Assembly: GCF_020164555.1 (NCBI RefSeq)
Contig: NZ_JAIQZB010000003.1
Location: forward strand, 62,001-126,000
Length of the DNA stretch: 64,000 nt
DNA from: Salegentibacter lacus
GTDB taxonomy: Bacteria > Bacteroidota > Bacteroidia > Flavobacteriales > Flavobacteriaceae
Reading direction: 5' to 3'
Shown here in pieces: positions 23,538-31,330 of this stretch (positions are counted from its first letter, which is position 1; every line of letters starts with the position of its first letter). The position numbers and the translations under genes are program-made. The notes beneath the pieces were generated by a model that was given only the letters and a program-made list of their open reading frames with translations, did no database searches and was not told the origin of the DNA.

Positions 23538-23921
23538 CTACCTTTTTATGGGATGTTTTGCTAAAAAATCAAGTGCCTTTAATCTATTTTCAAATACTCT
23601 GGTGGGGACATTGGGAATACTGGTGGAAAGATAAAATTGAGCGGTAGATGTGGAATGGGGGTAGTTTACAAGCAAGGCTACTGCTGTAGCTTGAATGGAT
23701 CCTTCTTTTGCTAAGTAATCCATAGCATCTTTATCTGCCTGGATGACATTACGCAAATCACAAAGAATGGGATATTCTTTTTCGTTTTGAATGGATAATC
23801 TAAGTTTTAAGAGTTGTTTTGCTCGGGGCAGGTTCAGGGTTTCTATTGGAGCATAAATAAAGTGTAGGATATCTTTTTCAATCCAAACTTCCGCAAATTT
23901 ATTTTGTGCCCTTTTATTCAA
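23538..23921 (-). CDS. STAS-like protein (DUF7793-like)
   Basis: A 127-residue soluble protein with alternating strands and helices: FAEVWIEKDILHFIYAP, ARAKQLL-like helix, YPILCDLRNVIQADKDAMDYL, AVALLVNYP and VFENRLKALDFL. The layout resembles STAS/SpoIIAA-like folds used as switch proteins, without the usual phosphorylated Ser being certain. The paralogue at 58461-58829 aligns along its length (YAIFCDTSGIIEADFEALTYL). Cotranscribed with the AraC regulator; probably a partner or sensor for it. Confidence 0.75.
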   Translation of the reverse strand: MNKRAQNKFAEVWIEKDILHFIYAPIETLNLPRAKQLLKLRLSIQNEKEYPILCDLRNVIQADKDAMDYLAKEGSIQATAVALLVNYPHSTSTAQFYLSTSIPNVPTRVFENRLKALDFLAKHPIKR

Positions 23922-24017
23922 TGTAATAAGCTTTGCTATCGAATGTTGTAATTTAATGATTTCTACTTTATTAAATAATAAAAAAATTGACTTCGAGGGT
24001 CATTTAATTTCATTCAT

Positions 24018-24044
24018 AGTCAAAATTTAGGCTACTATTTGACT
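24018..24044. promoter_or_regulatory. Inverted repeat GTCAA-N15-TTGAC upstream of the STAS-like/AraC operon
   Basis: AGTCAA (24018-24023) and TTGACT (24039-24044) with 15 bases between. The same half-sites with the same spacing lie 73-97 bases before the paralogous operon at 58461. Here it lies about 98-122 bases before the minus-strand start at 23921 and 113 bases before the plus-strand gene at 24157. A second short inverted repeat, TGAC-N7-GTCA, is at about 23988-24002. Probably an operator for the AraC-family protein. Confidence 0.65.
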
Positions 24045-24156
24045 TTTTAGACTAAAATTTTACTTTACGGATCATTTCCCTGGTTAACTTAAATTCAAAT
24101 TGTTAAGTCTTTAAAAAGATTTTTTAGCTTGAGTTTGTTAATCAAAAAATAGGGCA

Positions 24157-26577
24157 ATGGCTAAAGTTAAACACAACAATTTTCTGGATACTGTCGATGA
24201 AGTTATCACAAGTGCTACACAAGAAGGAGTATTACATTTAAAAGCACAGGGAGAGCACTTAAATGGAAGAAAGATAATAATCAATGACAGGGAGTCTTTC
24301 CACTTCGGAACCACAGGTTATTTAGGTTTGGAGCAGGATGCACGGCTAAAGGCTGCTGCAATAAATGCAATACAAAAGTACGGGACCCAGTTTCCACTTT
24401 CCAAGACCTACATTTCCCATCCATTATATGCTCCTCTAGAAGAAAAAATTCATAGCATGTATAATCATCCCATCTTAATTACCAAAAACAGTACGTTAGG
24501 CCATCTAGCTGTAATTCCTACCGCAGTTCGGGATGGTGATGCCATTATTCTGGATCACCAGGTCCATTGGAGTGTACAAAGTGCTACGGAAGTTTTAAAA
24601 TCAAGGGGTATTCCAGTTAGAATGATCCGGCACAACAACATGGATATGCTAGAGCGATATATTATAGAATTTAGAAATAAGGTTGATAAGATTTGGTATA
24701 TGGCTGATGGCGTTTATTCAATGTATGGAGATTTTGCACCCTTAAAAGATTTAATGGATCTATCTAAAAAGTACCCGCAATTACATTTGTATATAGATGA
24801 TGTTCACGGTATGAGCTGGAAAGGTAGAAACGGAACCGGTTATGTTATGTCTGTGTTGAAGGATATTCCAGAAAATATGCTATTATTCGGCACCTTGAGT
24901 AAAACATTTGGTGCCAGTGGCGCAGTTCTGGTATGTCCTGACGTTAAATTACATAAGAAAATAAAAAATTTCGGAGGTCCTTTAACTTTTTCCGCTCAGT
25001 TAGAACCGGCTTCGGTAGCTGCTGCAACGGCTTCAGCTGATATTCATTTATCTCCTGAAATTTATGAATTACAGGAAGATTTACAGCTAAAAATAGGTTA
25101 CTTCAATGAACTGCTTGAAAAGACCGACCTTCCTTTGGTACACCAAAATACTTCACCAGTATTTTATATGGGTACAGGGCTTCCTGCCACCGGGTATAAT
25201 TTTGTAAGTAAATTAATGAAGGCTGGATTTTTTGTCAACCTAGGATTATTTCCTGCGGTACCAGTTAAAAATACCGGTGTACGGATTACTATTTCCAGAC
25301 ATAACGAATTGGAGGATATTAAAGCACTTGTAGATGCCATGAGCTTATATTTACCCAAAGCTTTAAAAGAGACACACAATGATTTACCTAAGATTCATCA
25401 ATCATTTGGTATGGAAACAGAAAAACGGAAAGCTGCTAAACCGAATGAGAAGGAGGAAGGTTTGAGTTTAGGCTACAAAAATACTATTGAACAGGTTGAT
25501 AAGAGGGAATGGAATGCATGTTTTGGGGGATTAGGAACCTTTGATTGGGAGGGTCTTTCTTTTTTGGAGAGTGTATTTACCAATAATGAACTTAAAGAAC
25601 ATAACTGGGCATTCCATTATATTATAATTAAAGATAAAAGTAGAAATATAGTTTTAGCGGCGCCCCTAACCAGCGGGATATTAAAAAGTGATATGCTTTC
25701 GAATGCACATACTTCCCGGGCAATCGAAGAAATCCGAAAAGAGGATCCTTATTATATGACTGATATTGTGCTTTCCTTAGGATCGGTTTTCTCGGAAGGG
25801 GAACACTTATATGTAGATTCCAACCATCCTCTGCAGGAAAAAGCAATCCGGTTATTTTTGGAAAAGGTAGAGGAGATAAAAAACCGAGTTAAGGCAAAAA
25901 TAGTTATTTTACGCGATTTTGATAAGGAGAATTCATTGCATAGTTTTTTTCACGACCAAGGATTTATCCCTATCGATATGCCTGATTCTTGCGAGATTTC
26001 CGAGCTAAACTGGAAAGACGAAGAAAACTATATTGAAACTTTAAGCAAACGCTCCAGAAAACACTTTAGAAAAGAAGTAAAAGCATTTGAGAATTCTTTT
26101 AAGGTTACAATACTACAACATCCCAAACCAGAAGAGATCGATTATCACTATGGGCTATTTGAACAAGTATGGCAACATAATTTAGGGATAAATACTTTTA
26201 AATTTCCTAAAAAACTCTTCCATACGATGGCCACCAATCCCAATTGGGAATTCCTTGTTTTAAAGTTAAATAAATTGGAGATGGAGACAAATGATAGACC
26301 GGTAGGGGTTATGTTTTGTTACCGGTCCGGAGATACTTATGTACCCAGTTTAGTAGGAATGGATTATACCTATAATGAGAAATTTAATACTTATCGCCAA
26401 TTACTATATCAAACCATAAAAAGGGCTGGAAAAAGTCAGTTTACCCATATCAACTTTGGCTTAAGTGCAAGTTTTGAAAAACGAAAATTAGGAGCCACCC
26501 TGATTCCCAAAGTCGCGTATATTCAAGCAGATGATAATTTTAGTTTGGAAGCGATGGATTGGATTAGAGCGGATTGA
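24157..26577 (+). CDS. Alpha-oxoamine synthase fused to a GNAT/FemAB-like acyltransferase
   Basis: An 806-residue protein. Residues 1-405 are a PLP-dependent fold-type I alpha-oxoamine synthase (KbL/BioF/Spt/CqsA group): FHFGTTGYLGLE, DHQVHWSVQ, YIDDVHGMSW and FGTLSKTFGASG with PLP lysine Lys249. Residues 430-806 form a GNAT/FemAB-like module with KRSRKHFRKEVKAFE and a C-terminal FGLSASFEKRKLGA. The first half would condense an amino acid with an acyl-CoA or acyl carrier thioester with loss of CO2; the second would acylate the resulting amine. Together this could make an amino-lipid in one enzyme. Product unknown. Divergent from the STAS-like/AraC operon. Confidence 0.85.
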   Translation: MAKVKHNNFLDTVDEVITSATQEGVLHLKAQGEHLNGRKIIINDRESFHFGTTGYLGLEQDARLKAAAINAIQKYGTQFPLSKTYISHPLYAPLEEKIHSMYNHPILITKNSTLGHLAVIPTAVRDGDAIILDHQVHWSVQSATEVLKSRGIPVRMIRHNNMDMLERYIIEFRNKVDKIWYMADGVYSMYGDFAPLKDLMDLSKKYPQLHLYIDDVHGMSWKGRNGTGYVMSVLKDIPENMLLFGTLSKTFGASGAVLVCPDVKLHKKIKNFGGPLTFSAQLEPASVAAATASADIHLSPEIYELQEDLQLKIGYFNELLEKTDLPLVHQNTSPVFYMGTGLPATGYNFVSKLMKAGFFVNLGLFPAVPVKNTGVRITISRHNELEDIKALVDAMSLYLPKALKETHNDLPKIHQSFGMETEKRKAAKPNEKEEGLSLGYKNTIEQVDKREWNACFGGLGTFDWEGLSFLESVFTNNELKEHNWAFHYIIIKDKSRNIVLAAPLTSGILKSDMLSNAHTSRAIEEIRKEDPYYMTDIVLSLGSVFSEGEHLYVDSNHPLQEKAIRLFLEKVEEIKNRVKAKIVILRDFDKENSLHSFFHDQGFIPIDMPDSCEISELNWKDEENYIETLSKRSRKHFRKEVKAFENSFKVTILQHPKPEEIDYHYGLFEQVWQHNLGINTFKFPKKLFHTMATNPNWEFLVLKLNKLEMETNDRPVGVMFCYRSGDTYVPSLVGMDYTYNEKFNTYRQLLYQTIKRAGKSQFTHINFGLSASFEKRKLGATLIPKVAYIQADDNFSLEAMDWIRAD

Positions 26578-26678
26578 TTCGCCCCTCTCAAGCATAATTT
26601 TTAATATATCCTCCTTAAAAAACCATATTGAAAATAGCGCAACAACGGTATTATTTGTTTTCCCTTAATACGAATCTC

Positions 26679-27512
26679 ATGTTCGAGAAGGCAATTTCTA
26701 TGTTTACTGACCAGGTAGACCGGATCATCAATTCGGAAAGTTCATCACTTAAAAAAGCCGAATCTGGGATCCGGCTATGCAACCGTACCCTATCTGAACT
26801 GCAGCATATGGTAGAAAAGGAGGATTTCGAGGATTCGGCTGCTGAGATCAACTTCTTTAAAAATATTAAACCCATACCCATGAGTTACCTGATCTACTTT
26901 ACGGAGGTCAGGACCTGTGAGCTCAGTATTCCCAAGGCCGGAAATAATCCAAAAATCCGGTTCCTGGAAAAGGAAGTAAAAAAGATTAATAAGTTTTTTT
27001 CTCAGACCAAGGATTTCGTGAACTACATGGAGCAGTCCCACAACTATATGGATCCCCAGTATTTTACGCGGAATAACCTCGATTATCATCCATTTGCACC
27101 TACGATCAATTATTATCAATACCCGGAATTCTCTACGAGTCACGATATGCTATGGGCAATGATTCAGGCGATGTACAAATTCATTCATTACATCCGTGAG
27201 AAACTTCAAAAATTACAGCCCGGGAATAAGTCGCTTTACGCGGAAAAACAGCCTAAACTTTTGCTTTGGTCAGGGTCGAAAACCGCGCTTGTAGAGCTTA
27301 TTTATGCCTTATATGCAGATGGTTCGTTGAACCATGGGAATGTGGAGATAAGTACAATCATCTCATCCTTTGAAGACTTCTTTAATACGAAATTAGACCA
27401 GGGGTATAAAACCTATTCTGATATCAAGGCCAGGAAAGGAGATAGGACAAAATACCTAAACCAACTCATTTTGAAACTGGAGAATAAGATGCGTAGGGAT
27501 GATGGCCTGTAA
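26679..27512 (+). CDS. rteC: RteC-family conjugative element regulator
   Basis: A 277-residue protein from ATG 26679; the frame can be extended to TTG 26628, but that adds a stretch unlike the family. Predicted all-helical with the RteC landmarks INFFKNIKPIPMSYLIYFTEVR, cited only as FFKNIKPIP, then CELSIPK, FVNYMEQSHNYMDP, YFTRNN and the C-terminal winged-helix-like LYALYADGSLNHG. In CTnDOT, RteC activates excision genes. It is the leftmost element gene and is followed by a strong terminator. Confidence 0.85.
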   Translation: MFEKAISMFTDQVDRIINSESSSLKKAESGIRLCNRTLSELQHMVEKEDFEDSAAEINFFKNIKPIPMSYLIYFTEVRTCELSIPKAGNNPKIRFLEKEVKKINKFFSQTKDFVNYMEQSHNYMDPQYFTRNNLDYHPFAPTINYYQYPEFSTSHDMLWAMIQAMYKFIHYIREKLQKLQPGNKSLYAEKQPKLLLWSGSKTALVELIYALYADGSLNHGNVEISTIISSFEDFFNTKLDQGYKTYSDIKARKGDRTKYLNQLILKLENKMRRDDGL

Positions 27513-27521
27513 TTTCGTACC

Positions 27522-27544
27522 AAACCGTAATTACGGTTTTTTTA
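27522..27544 (+). terminator. Rho-independent terminator after rteC
   Basis: AAACCGTAA-TTACGGTTT (27522-27539) makes a perfect short stem followed by a T run, 10 bases after the rteC stop. Confidence 0.75.
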
Positions 27545-27770
27545 TTTCAAATTTTCTCCACTTTGATTGCTACAATTCTTTCCATTTCATTCCTCAAAAT
27601 ACCCCAATTCTTACCAAGGAATATAAATGTTAAATTTTATAGTAACTACTATGGGCCTTGGGAAAGATCCAGCTAAAAGCCCTTCAACTTTGTACATACG
27701 AAAGTTAAACCAGTAGAATTCCATCTTTAAAAATTATAACGAGATGGGGCTTTACACAAAACGTATTGCA
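27545..27770. other. Intergenic region before the HTH gene
   Basis: No gene. It contains TATAGTAACTACTATG, a short imperfect inverted repeat (AGTAACTACT), and an A-rich leader. It probably holds the promoter for the accessory/tra operon. Confidence 0.35.
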
Positions 27771-28043
27771 ATGGCAACAAGTATTATCACCACGGAAGAC
27801 CTGGCATCATTTAAAAAGGAATTGTTAGGCGAAATCAAAGTATTACTACAGGAACAGGGAAAATTCTCTTCTAAAAAGTACCTCAAATCCACGGATGTAA
27901 TGAAAATGCTCAAAATCAGCCCGGGAACTCTGCAAAACCTGAGGGTCAATGGGACTTTGCCCTATAGTAAAATTGGGGGACTTATTTTTTATGAAGCGGA
28001 TAAGATTGCGGCAGTATTGGAAGAAAATAAGGTAGAATTTTAG
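27771..28043 (+). CDS. Excisionase/MerR-like helix-turn-helix protein
   Basis: A 90-residue protein from ATG 27771 (an ATG at 27744 adds nine residues). Residues 1-35 form a charged helix. The helix_turn_helix_17 domain follows: KYLKSTDVMKMLKISPGTLQNL, cited in part, then LPYSKIGGLIFYEADKIA. Family members serve as excisionase or element regulators in Bacteroidetes mobile elements. It is 11 bases ahead of the next gene. Confidence 0.85.
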   Translation: MATSIITTEDLASFKKELLGEIKVLLQEQGKFSSKKYLKSTDVMKMLKISPGTLQNLRVNGTLPYSKIGGLIFYEADKIAAVLEENKVEF

Positions 28044-28054
28044 AAACAGGCCTT

Positions 28055-28864
28055 ATGAATTACATCCGCCTTCTAACAGACGTAACTGAAAAGTTTAAAA
28101 CTGATGACCGGTTAAATGCCACCCACATCAGTATTTATTATGCGCTTTTCCAGTATTGGAACCTTTTCCGTTTTCGGAACCAGTTTTTTGTACAACGGGA
28201 AGAAATCATGCAAGCATCAAAAGTTGGTTCTCTGTCCACGTATCATAGATGTATTAATGACCTAAATAGGTGGAACTATATCGCTTACCTCCCTTCTAAA
28301 AATCCTTTAAAAGGAAGCCAGGTTAAGATGGCTGTGTTTTGGAAAAACAGAAAAAAAATCAAAGACCTGCCTCAATCGTATGAAGGGAACCCACCTGAGG
28401 AGTATGAGATAATTGATGAACAAGTTGTGGATGCTTTTGAATCTGGTGATGGAAGAGTGGACAAGCTTGAAACCACAAAGAAACAAGCGGTGGATATGCC
28501 TGGAACCAGTGATAGACAAGTAACAAAAAAGAAAGGGTCAAGTGATGAACAAGCACTGGTATGTGAAACAAACAATATAAAACCTACTAAAGAAACTAAA
28601 CAGACCAGACTTAGTCCCCCAAGCGAGGATGAAGTAGTTAAATTTTTTAATCAAAAAAAATGGTCGGTAAGGGAAGCTCTAAAATTTTATCACCACTACC
28701 AAGCTATCGGGTGGAAGATCGGTGGCAATACCCCAATTGAAAATTGGAAATCACTTGCACATCGATGGATGCTCAAAGCCGGAGAATTCAAGAATTTAAA
28801 CCGGAAAGAGCCGGAAGATTATTTGAAAACAACAAAAAATAAAAATTATGGTGAACCCCTGTGA
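28055..28864 (+). CDS. Element replication/regulation protein, winged-helix-like N-terminus
   Basis: A 269-residue protein. The N-terminal 100 residues resemble the conserved protein found ahead of DnaC-like ATPases in Bacteroidetes elements (NATHISIYYALFQYWNL, SKVGSLSTYHRCINDL, WNYIAYLP), a likely winged helix. A low-complexity charged linker follows (about 110-185), then a C-terminal helical module SPPSEDEVVKFFNQKKW. This is the DnaD/DnaT-like arrangement used to load helicase. Overlaps the ATPase gene by 17 bases. Confidence 0.65.
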   Translation: MNYIRLLTDVTEKFKTDDRLNATHISIYYALFQYWNLFRFRNQFFVQREEIMQASKVGSLSTYHRCINDLNRWNYIAYLPSKNPLKGSQVKMAVFWKNRKKIKDLPQSYEGNPPEEYEIIDEQVVDAFESGDGRVDKLETTKKQAVDMPGTSDRQVTKKKGSSDEQALVCETNNIKPTKETKQTRLSPPSEDEVVKFFNQKKWSVREALKFYHHYQAIGWKIGGNTPIENWKSLAHRWMLKAGEFKNLNRKEPEDYLKTTKNKNYGEPL

Positions 28865-29504
28865 AATTATCGAAGGTGGCGTGACCTATAGCATTGGCAA
28901 GGCGCGGGGCAAAAAAGTACGCTATGATTTTCCGAAAATGCTGGAGTACCTCGAGATCAAAGGAAAGCTTTTATTTCAAAAGGATTTCCGGTTGTTCCCG
29001 GAGGATGAAGCCTTGCTCTTCAAGCTCTGCAATTATATCATCGCAGACCAGGAGCAGTGTGAAAAATTGAAGCTAGACCCCAGAAAAGGCCTTTTGCTCA
29101 GTGGCCCTGTTGGATGTGGAAAGACCAGTTTTATAAAATTACTTCGATACCTGGTGCCGCATCAAAAAAGTTACCAGGTTATTCCCAGCCGGAATGTTGT
29201 TTTTTCCTTCAACCACCTTGGTTATAAAACAATCGAGGATTACGGAAATACAAGTTACCTGTGTTTTGATGATCTCGGGGTGGAGCCTATGGGGAGATAT
29301 TATGGACACGACTGTAATGTAATCGGAGAGATATTACTCTCTCGCTATGAACTTTTACTGAACCACAAAGTTAGAACCCACGCTACTACTAACCTCATTG
29401 CCGAGGAACTGGAGCAGCGCTATGGTAACCGGGTCAGGAGCCGAATGCGACAATTATTTAACCTGGTTGCTTTTGCTGAAAATGCAACCGATAAAAGAAA
29501 ATAA
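28848..29504 (+). CDS. DnaC/IstB-like P-loop ATPase
   Basis: A 218-residue protein with Walker A GPVGCGKTS near residue 88, Walker B YLCFDDLGVEP near 142 and an arginine-rich sensor region RYGNRVRSRMRQLFN near 200. It matches the short AAA+ ATPases related to helicase loader DnaC. Together with the preceding winged-helix protein it likely supports replication or maintenance of the excised element. The start overlaps the upstream gene. Confidence 0.85.
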   Translation: MVNPCEIIEGGVTYSIGKARGKKVRYDFPKMLEYLEIKGKLLFQKDFRLFPEDEALLFKLCNYIIADQEQCEKLKLDPRKGLLLSGPVGCGKTSFIKLLRYLVPHQKSYQVIPSRNVVFSFNHLGYKTIEDYGNTSYLCFDDLGVEPMGRYYGHDCNVIGEILLSRYELLLNHKVRTHATTNLIAEELEQRYGNRVRSRMRQLFNLVAFAENATDKRK

Positions 29505-29507
29505 ATC

Positions 29508-30629
29508 ATGAGAATAGCAAGTTATAATATTGAAAATTTATACTTCAGGGATGAATCCCTATTTGGAACAGGGCACAATAAAAACTTTATGGACTGGCTG
29601 GATGAGTTCGAAGCCATTTTACGAAAAGGTTTACGGCTTGATGATGATTACCGAAGACTAAGGGAACTATCCTTTCTTATGGGGCTTAACAAGGAGAACC
29701 CTCAAAAATACCTGGTACTTCGAAACCACAGTGGGCAATTACACGGTAAAATCGTAACCTCTGGCAGGTCTTTAGAAAAAGCATTAAAAGGCAGCCTGGC
29801 CTGGACCAAGATGACCAGTCAGATGATTCCCCAGGATGCAGTATTGAGTAAAGCCAGGGTAATTAGTGAGATCAATCCTGATGTGCTCTTACTACAGGAG
29901 ATCGAGGATCGTGCAAGTCTTTTAAGTTTCCGGGATAAGTACCTCGCTGATTTTAATTATAGGGAGTGTTACTATTTTGAGGGAAACTCCACAAAGGGCC
30001 TTGGCTTTGGGATTCTTTTACGAAAAGGTTTTTCCCTCTCCGTATGCAGGGCCTATTCTAATAAAGAAGACGTAGATGGAAAGCCACTTTTCGGTACGGG
30101 TATGCAAGTATTGTGGCTTCGGGATCCTAAAGGCCAGTTATTTCGAATTATTAATACCAATCTCTCATCTGGTGAAAAAGGAGAAAAGGCAGATCATAAA
30201 AGAAAAGCGCAGCTAAGATTTATCAGCCAGGTCTGGGAGGACCAACTGGATATGTTCCATGATCTTTTAATATGCTGTGGGAGTTTAGGCAGACCCTCCT
30301 ATTGTGAATCCCTCTCCGAGTTGATCTCTAAAACCGAAATTAGAAATATCCTGAAAAGTGGTTGTTTTAAAGCCGACCGGGATTATGGAAAGGCCGCAAC
30401 GTATTTTAGCCTGGGGGCTTATCAAAAAGGCATCAATCTACGGGAGACGGAGTATTTTTTATTCAACAATACCCCTAAAGCTGAAATTATGAGCTGTGGT
30501 CTTAGTCGTAGGGGCATTTGGTCGGGCAGGGATCGAAAATGGTTTTGCTATCCAGGTATCACCAGTGGAAAAAACCAGGCCAGTAGTCATCCCTTAATGT
30601 GGGCTGATTTTTTGTTAAAGCCTGATTAG
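29508..30629 (+). CDS. Endonuclease/exonuclease/phosphatase-fold protein with altered active site
   Basis: A 373-residue protein starting MRIASYNIENLY, the EEP signature with its Asn, and DVLLLQEIED with the metal-binding Glu. Other active-site positions are changed: the usual N-H-L is NTNLSS, the usual GDFND-P-S-L is CGSLGRPSYCESL, the usual D-Y-I is TEYFLF, and the terminal S-D-H is SSHPLMWADF. The fold is kept but His, Asp, Asn and Asp catalytic residues look replaced, so nuclease activity is doubtful. It is between the ATPase and the pilin gene, only three bases after the ATPase stop, so it belongs to the element. Confidence 0.75.
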   Translation: MRIASYNIENLYFRDESLFGTGHNKNFMDWLDEFEAILRKGLRLDDDYRRLRELSFLMGLNKENPQKYLVLRNHSGQLHGKIVTSGRSLEKALKGSLAWTKMTSQMIPQDAVLSKARVISEINPDVLLLQEIEDRASLLSFRDKYLADFNYRECYYFEGNSTKGLGFGILLRKGFSLSVCRAYSNKEDVDGKPLFGTGMQVLWLRDPKGQLFRIINTNLSSGEKGEKADHKRKAQLRFISQVWEDQLDMFHDLLICCGSLGRPSYCESLSELISKTEIRNILKSGCFKADRDYGKAATYFSLGAYQKGINLRETEYFLFNNTPKAEIMSCGLSRRGIWSGRDRKWFCYPGITSGKNQASSHPLMWADFLLKPD

Positions 30630-30761
30630 GAAAATTCATTTTTATAACACGCTGAATTATATATCCGTAATAATGATTAAATGAAGCGTTAAACTATTGT
30701 ATTTAAGTATTATAGATGTCGATAAGAGTTTAGTTTTCAAAAGAATTTAAAACTATACTTT

Positions 30762-31049
30762 ATGAGAAATCGAATCTACCCCAGCCTTTTTTTGTCCCTG
30801 TTCAGTATCCCGATGTTCGCGCAGATCGGTGGGATCGAACAATCCGTAGCGGATATTTCCGATACGATTAGGAGTGTTTTCCCCATCATTCTGGGTATCA
30901 TTTTCCTGGTAGGTTTTCTTTTTAATGCAGGTCATTTCTTTGGAGAGAATTCAGACCTTAAAAAGGGAATAACCCGCGTTCTGGTTTTCGTGCTTATCGC
31001 CGGGGCGGTAGTGGGAATCTTTACCTATCTCATTGGCATAGTAGTCTAA
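30762..31049 (+). CDS. traE: TraE (DUF4134, VirB2-like) conjugation protein
   Basis: A 95-residue protein with signal sequence (LFLSLFSIPMFAQ) and two membrane helices (FPIILGIIFLVGFLFNAGHF and VFVLIAGAVVGIFTYLIGI, each cited in part), the layout of VirB2/TrbC pilins. First gene of the tra operon after a 132-bp gap; the next gene overlaps by one base. Confidence 0.85.
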   Translation: MRNRIYPSLFLSLFSIPMFAQIGGIEQSVADISDTIRSVFPIILGIIFLVGFLFNAGHFFGENSDLKKGITRVLVFVLIAGAVVGIFTYLIGIVV

Positions 31050-31330
31050 TGAAAAGCTACCAGGTGTACCGAAATATCCGTAAGAATGCCATGATCTTCG
31101 GATTGGTTGTCAGCAGTTTTGCGATCCAGATGGGATCTGTGGTCGCATCGCTGCTACTGATCATTTTTTCTTTCAAACTAATCCTTCTTTTAGCGGTAGT
31201 GGTTTGGAACCTTGGACTCTACATCGTCTTATTACGATTGCGGAGTTTCGATTTTACACAATTAAGCAGTAGCCTTCCGCTACTTATTTCAAATAAAAAA
31301 ACAGGTTTAAGTAAGTATTATGAGTATTAA
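31049..31330 (+). CDS. traF: TraF (DUF4133, VirB3-like) conjugation protein
   Basis: A 93-residue protein with two close hydrophobic segments (FGLVVSSFAIQMG and LLLIIFSFKLILLLAVVVW, cited in part) and a polar tail. Size, topology and place between TraE and the VirB4 ATPase fit VirB3-like TraF of Bacteroidetes elements. The start overlaps TraE's stop (TAATG). Confidence 0.82.
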   Translation: MKSYQVYRNIRKNAMIFGLVVSSFAIQMGSVVASLLLIIFSFKLILLLAVVVWNLGLYIVLLRLRSFDFTQLSSSLPLLISNKKTGLSKYYEY

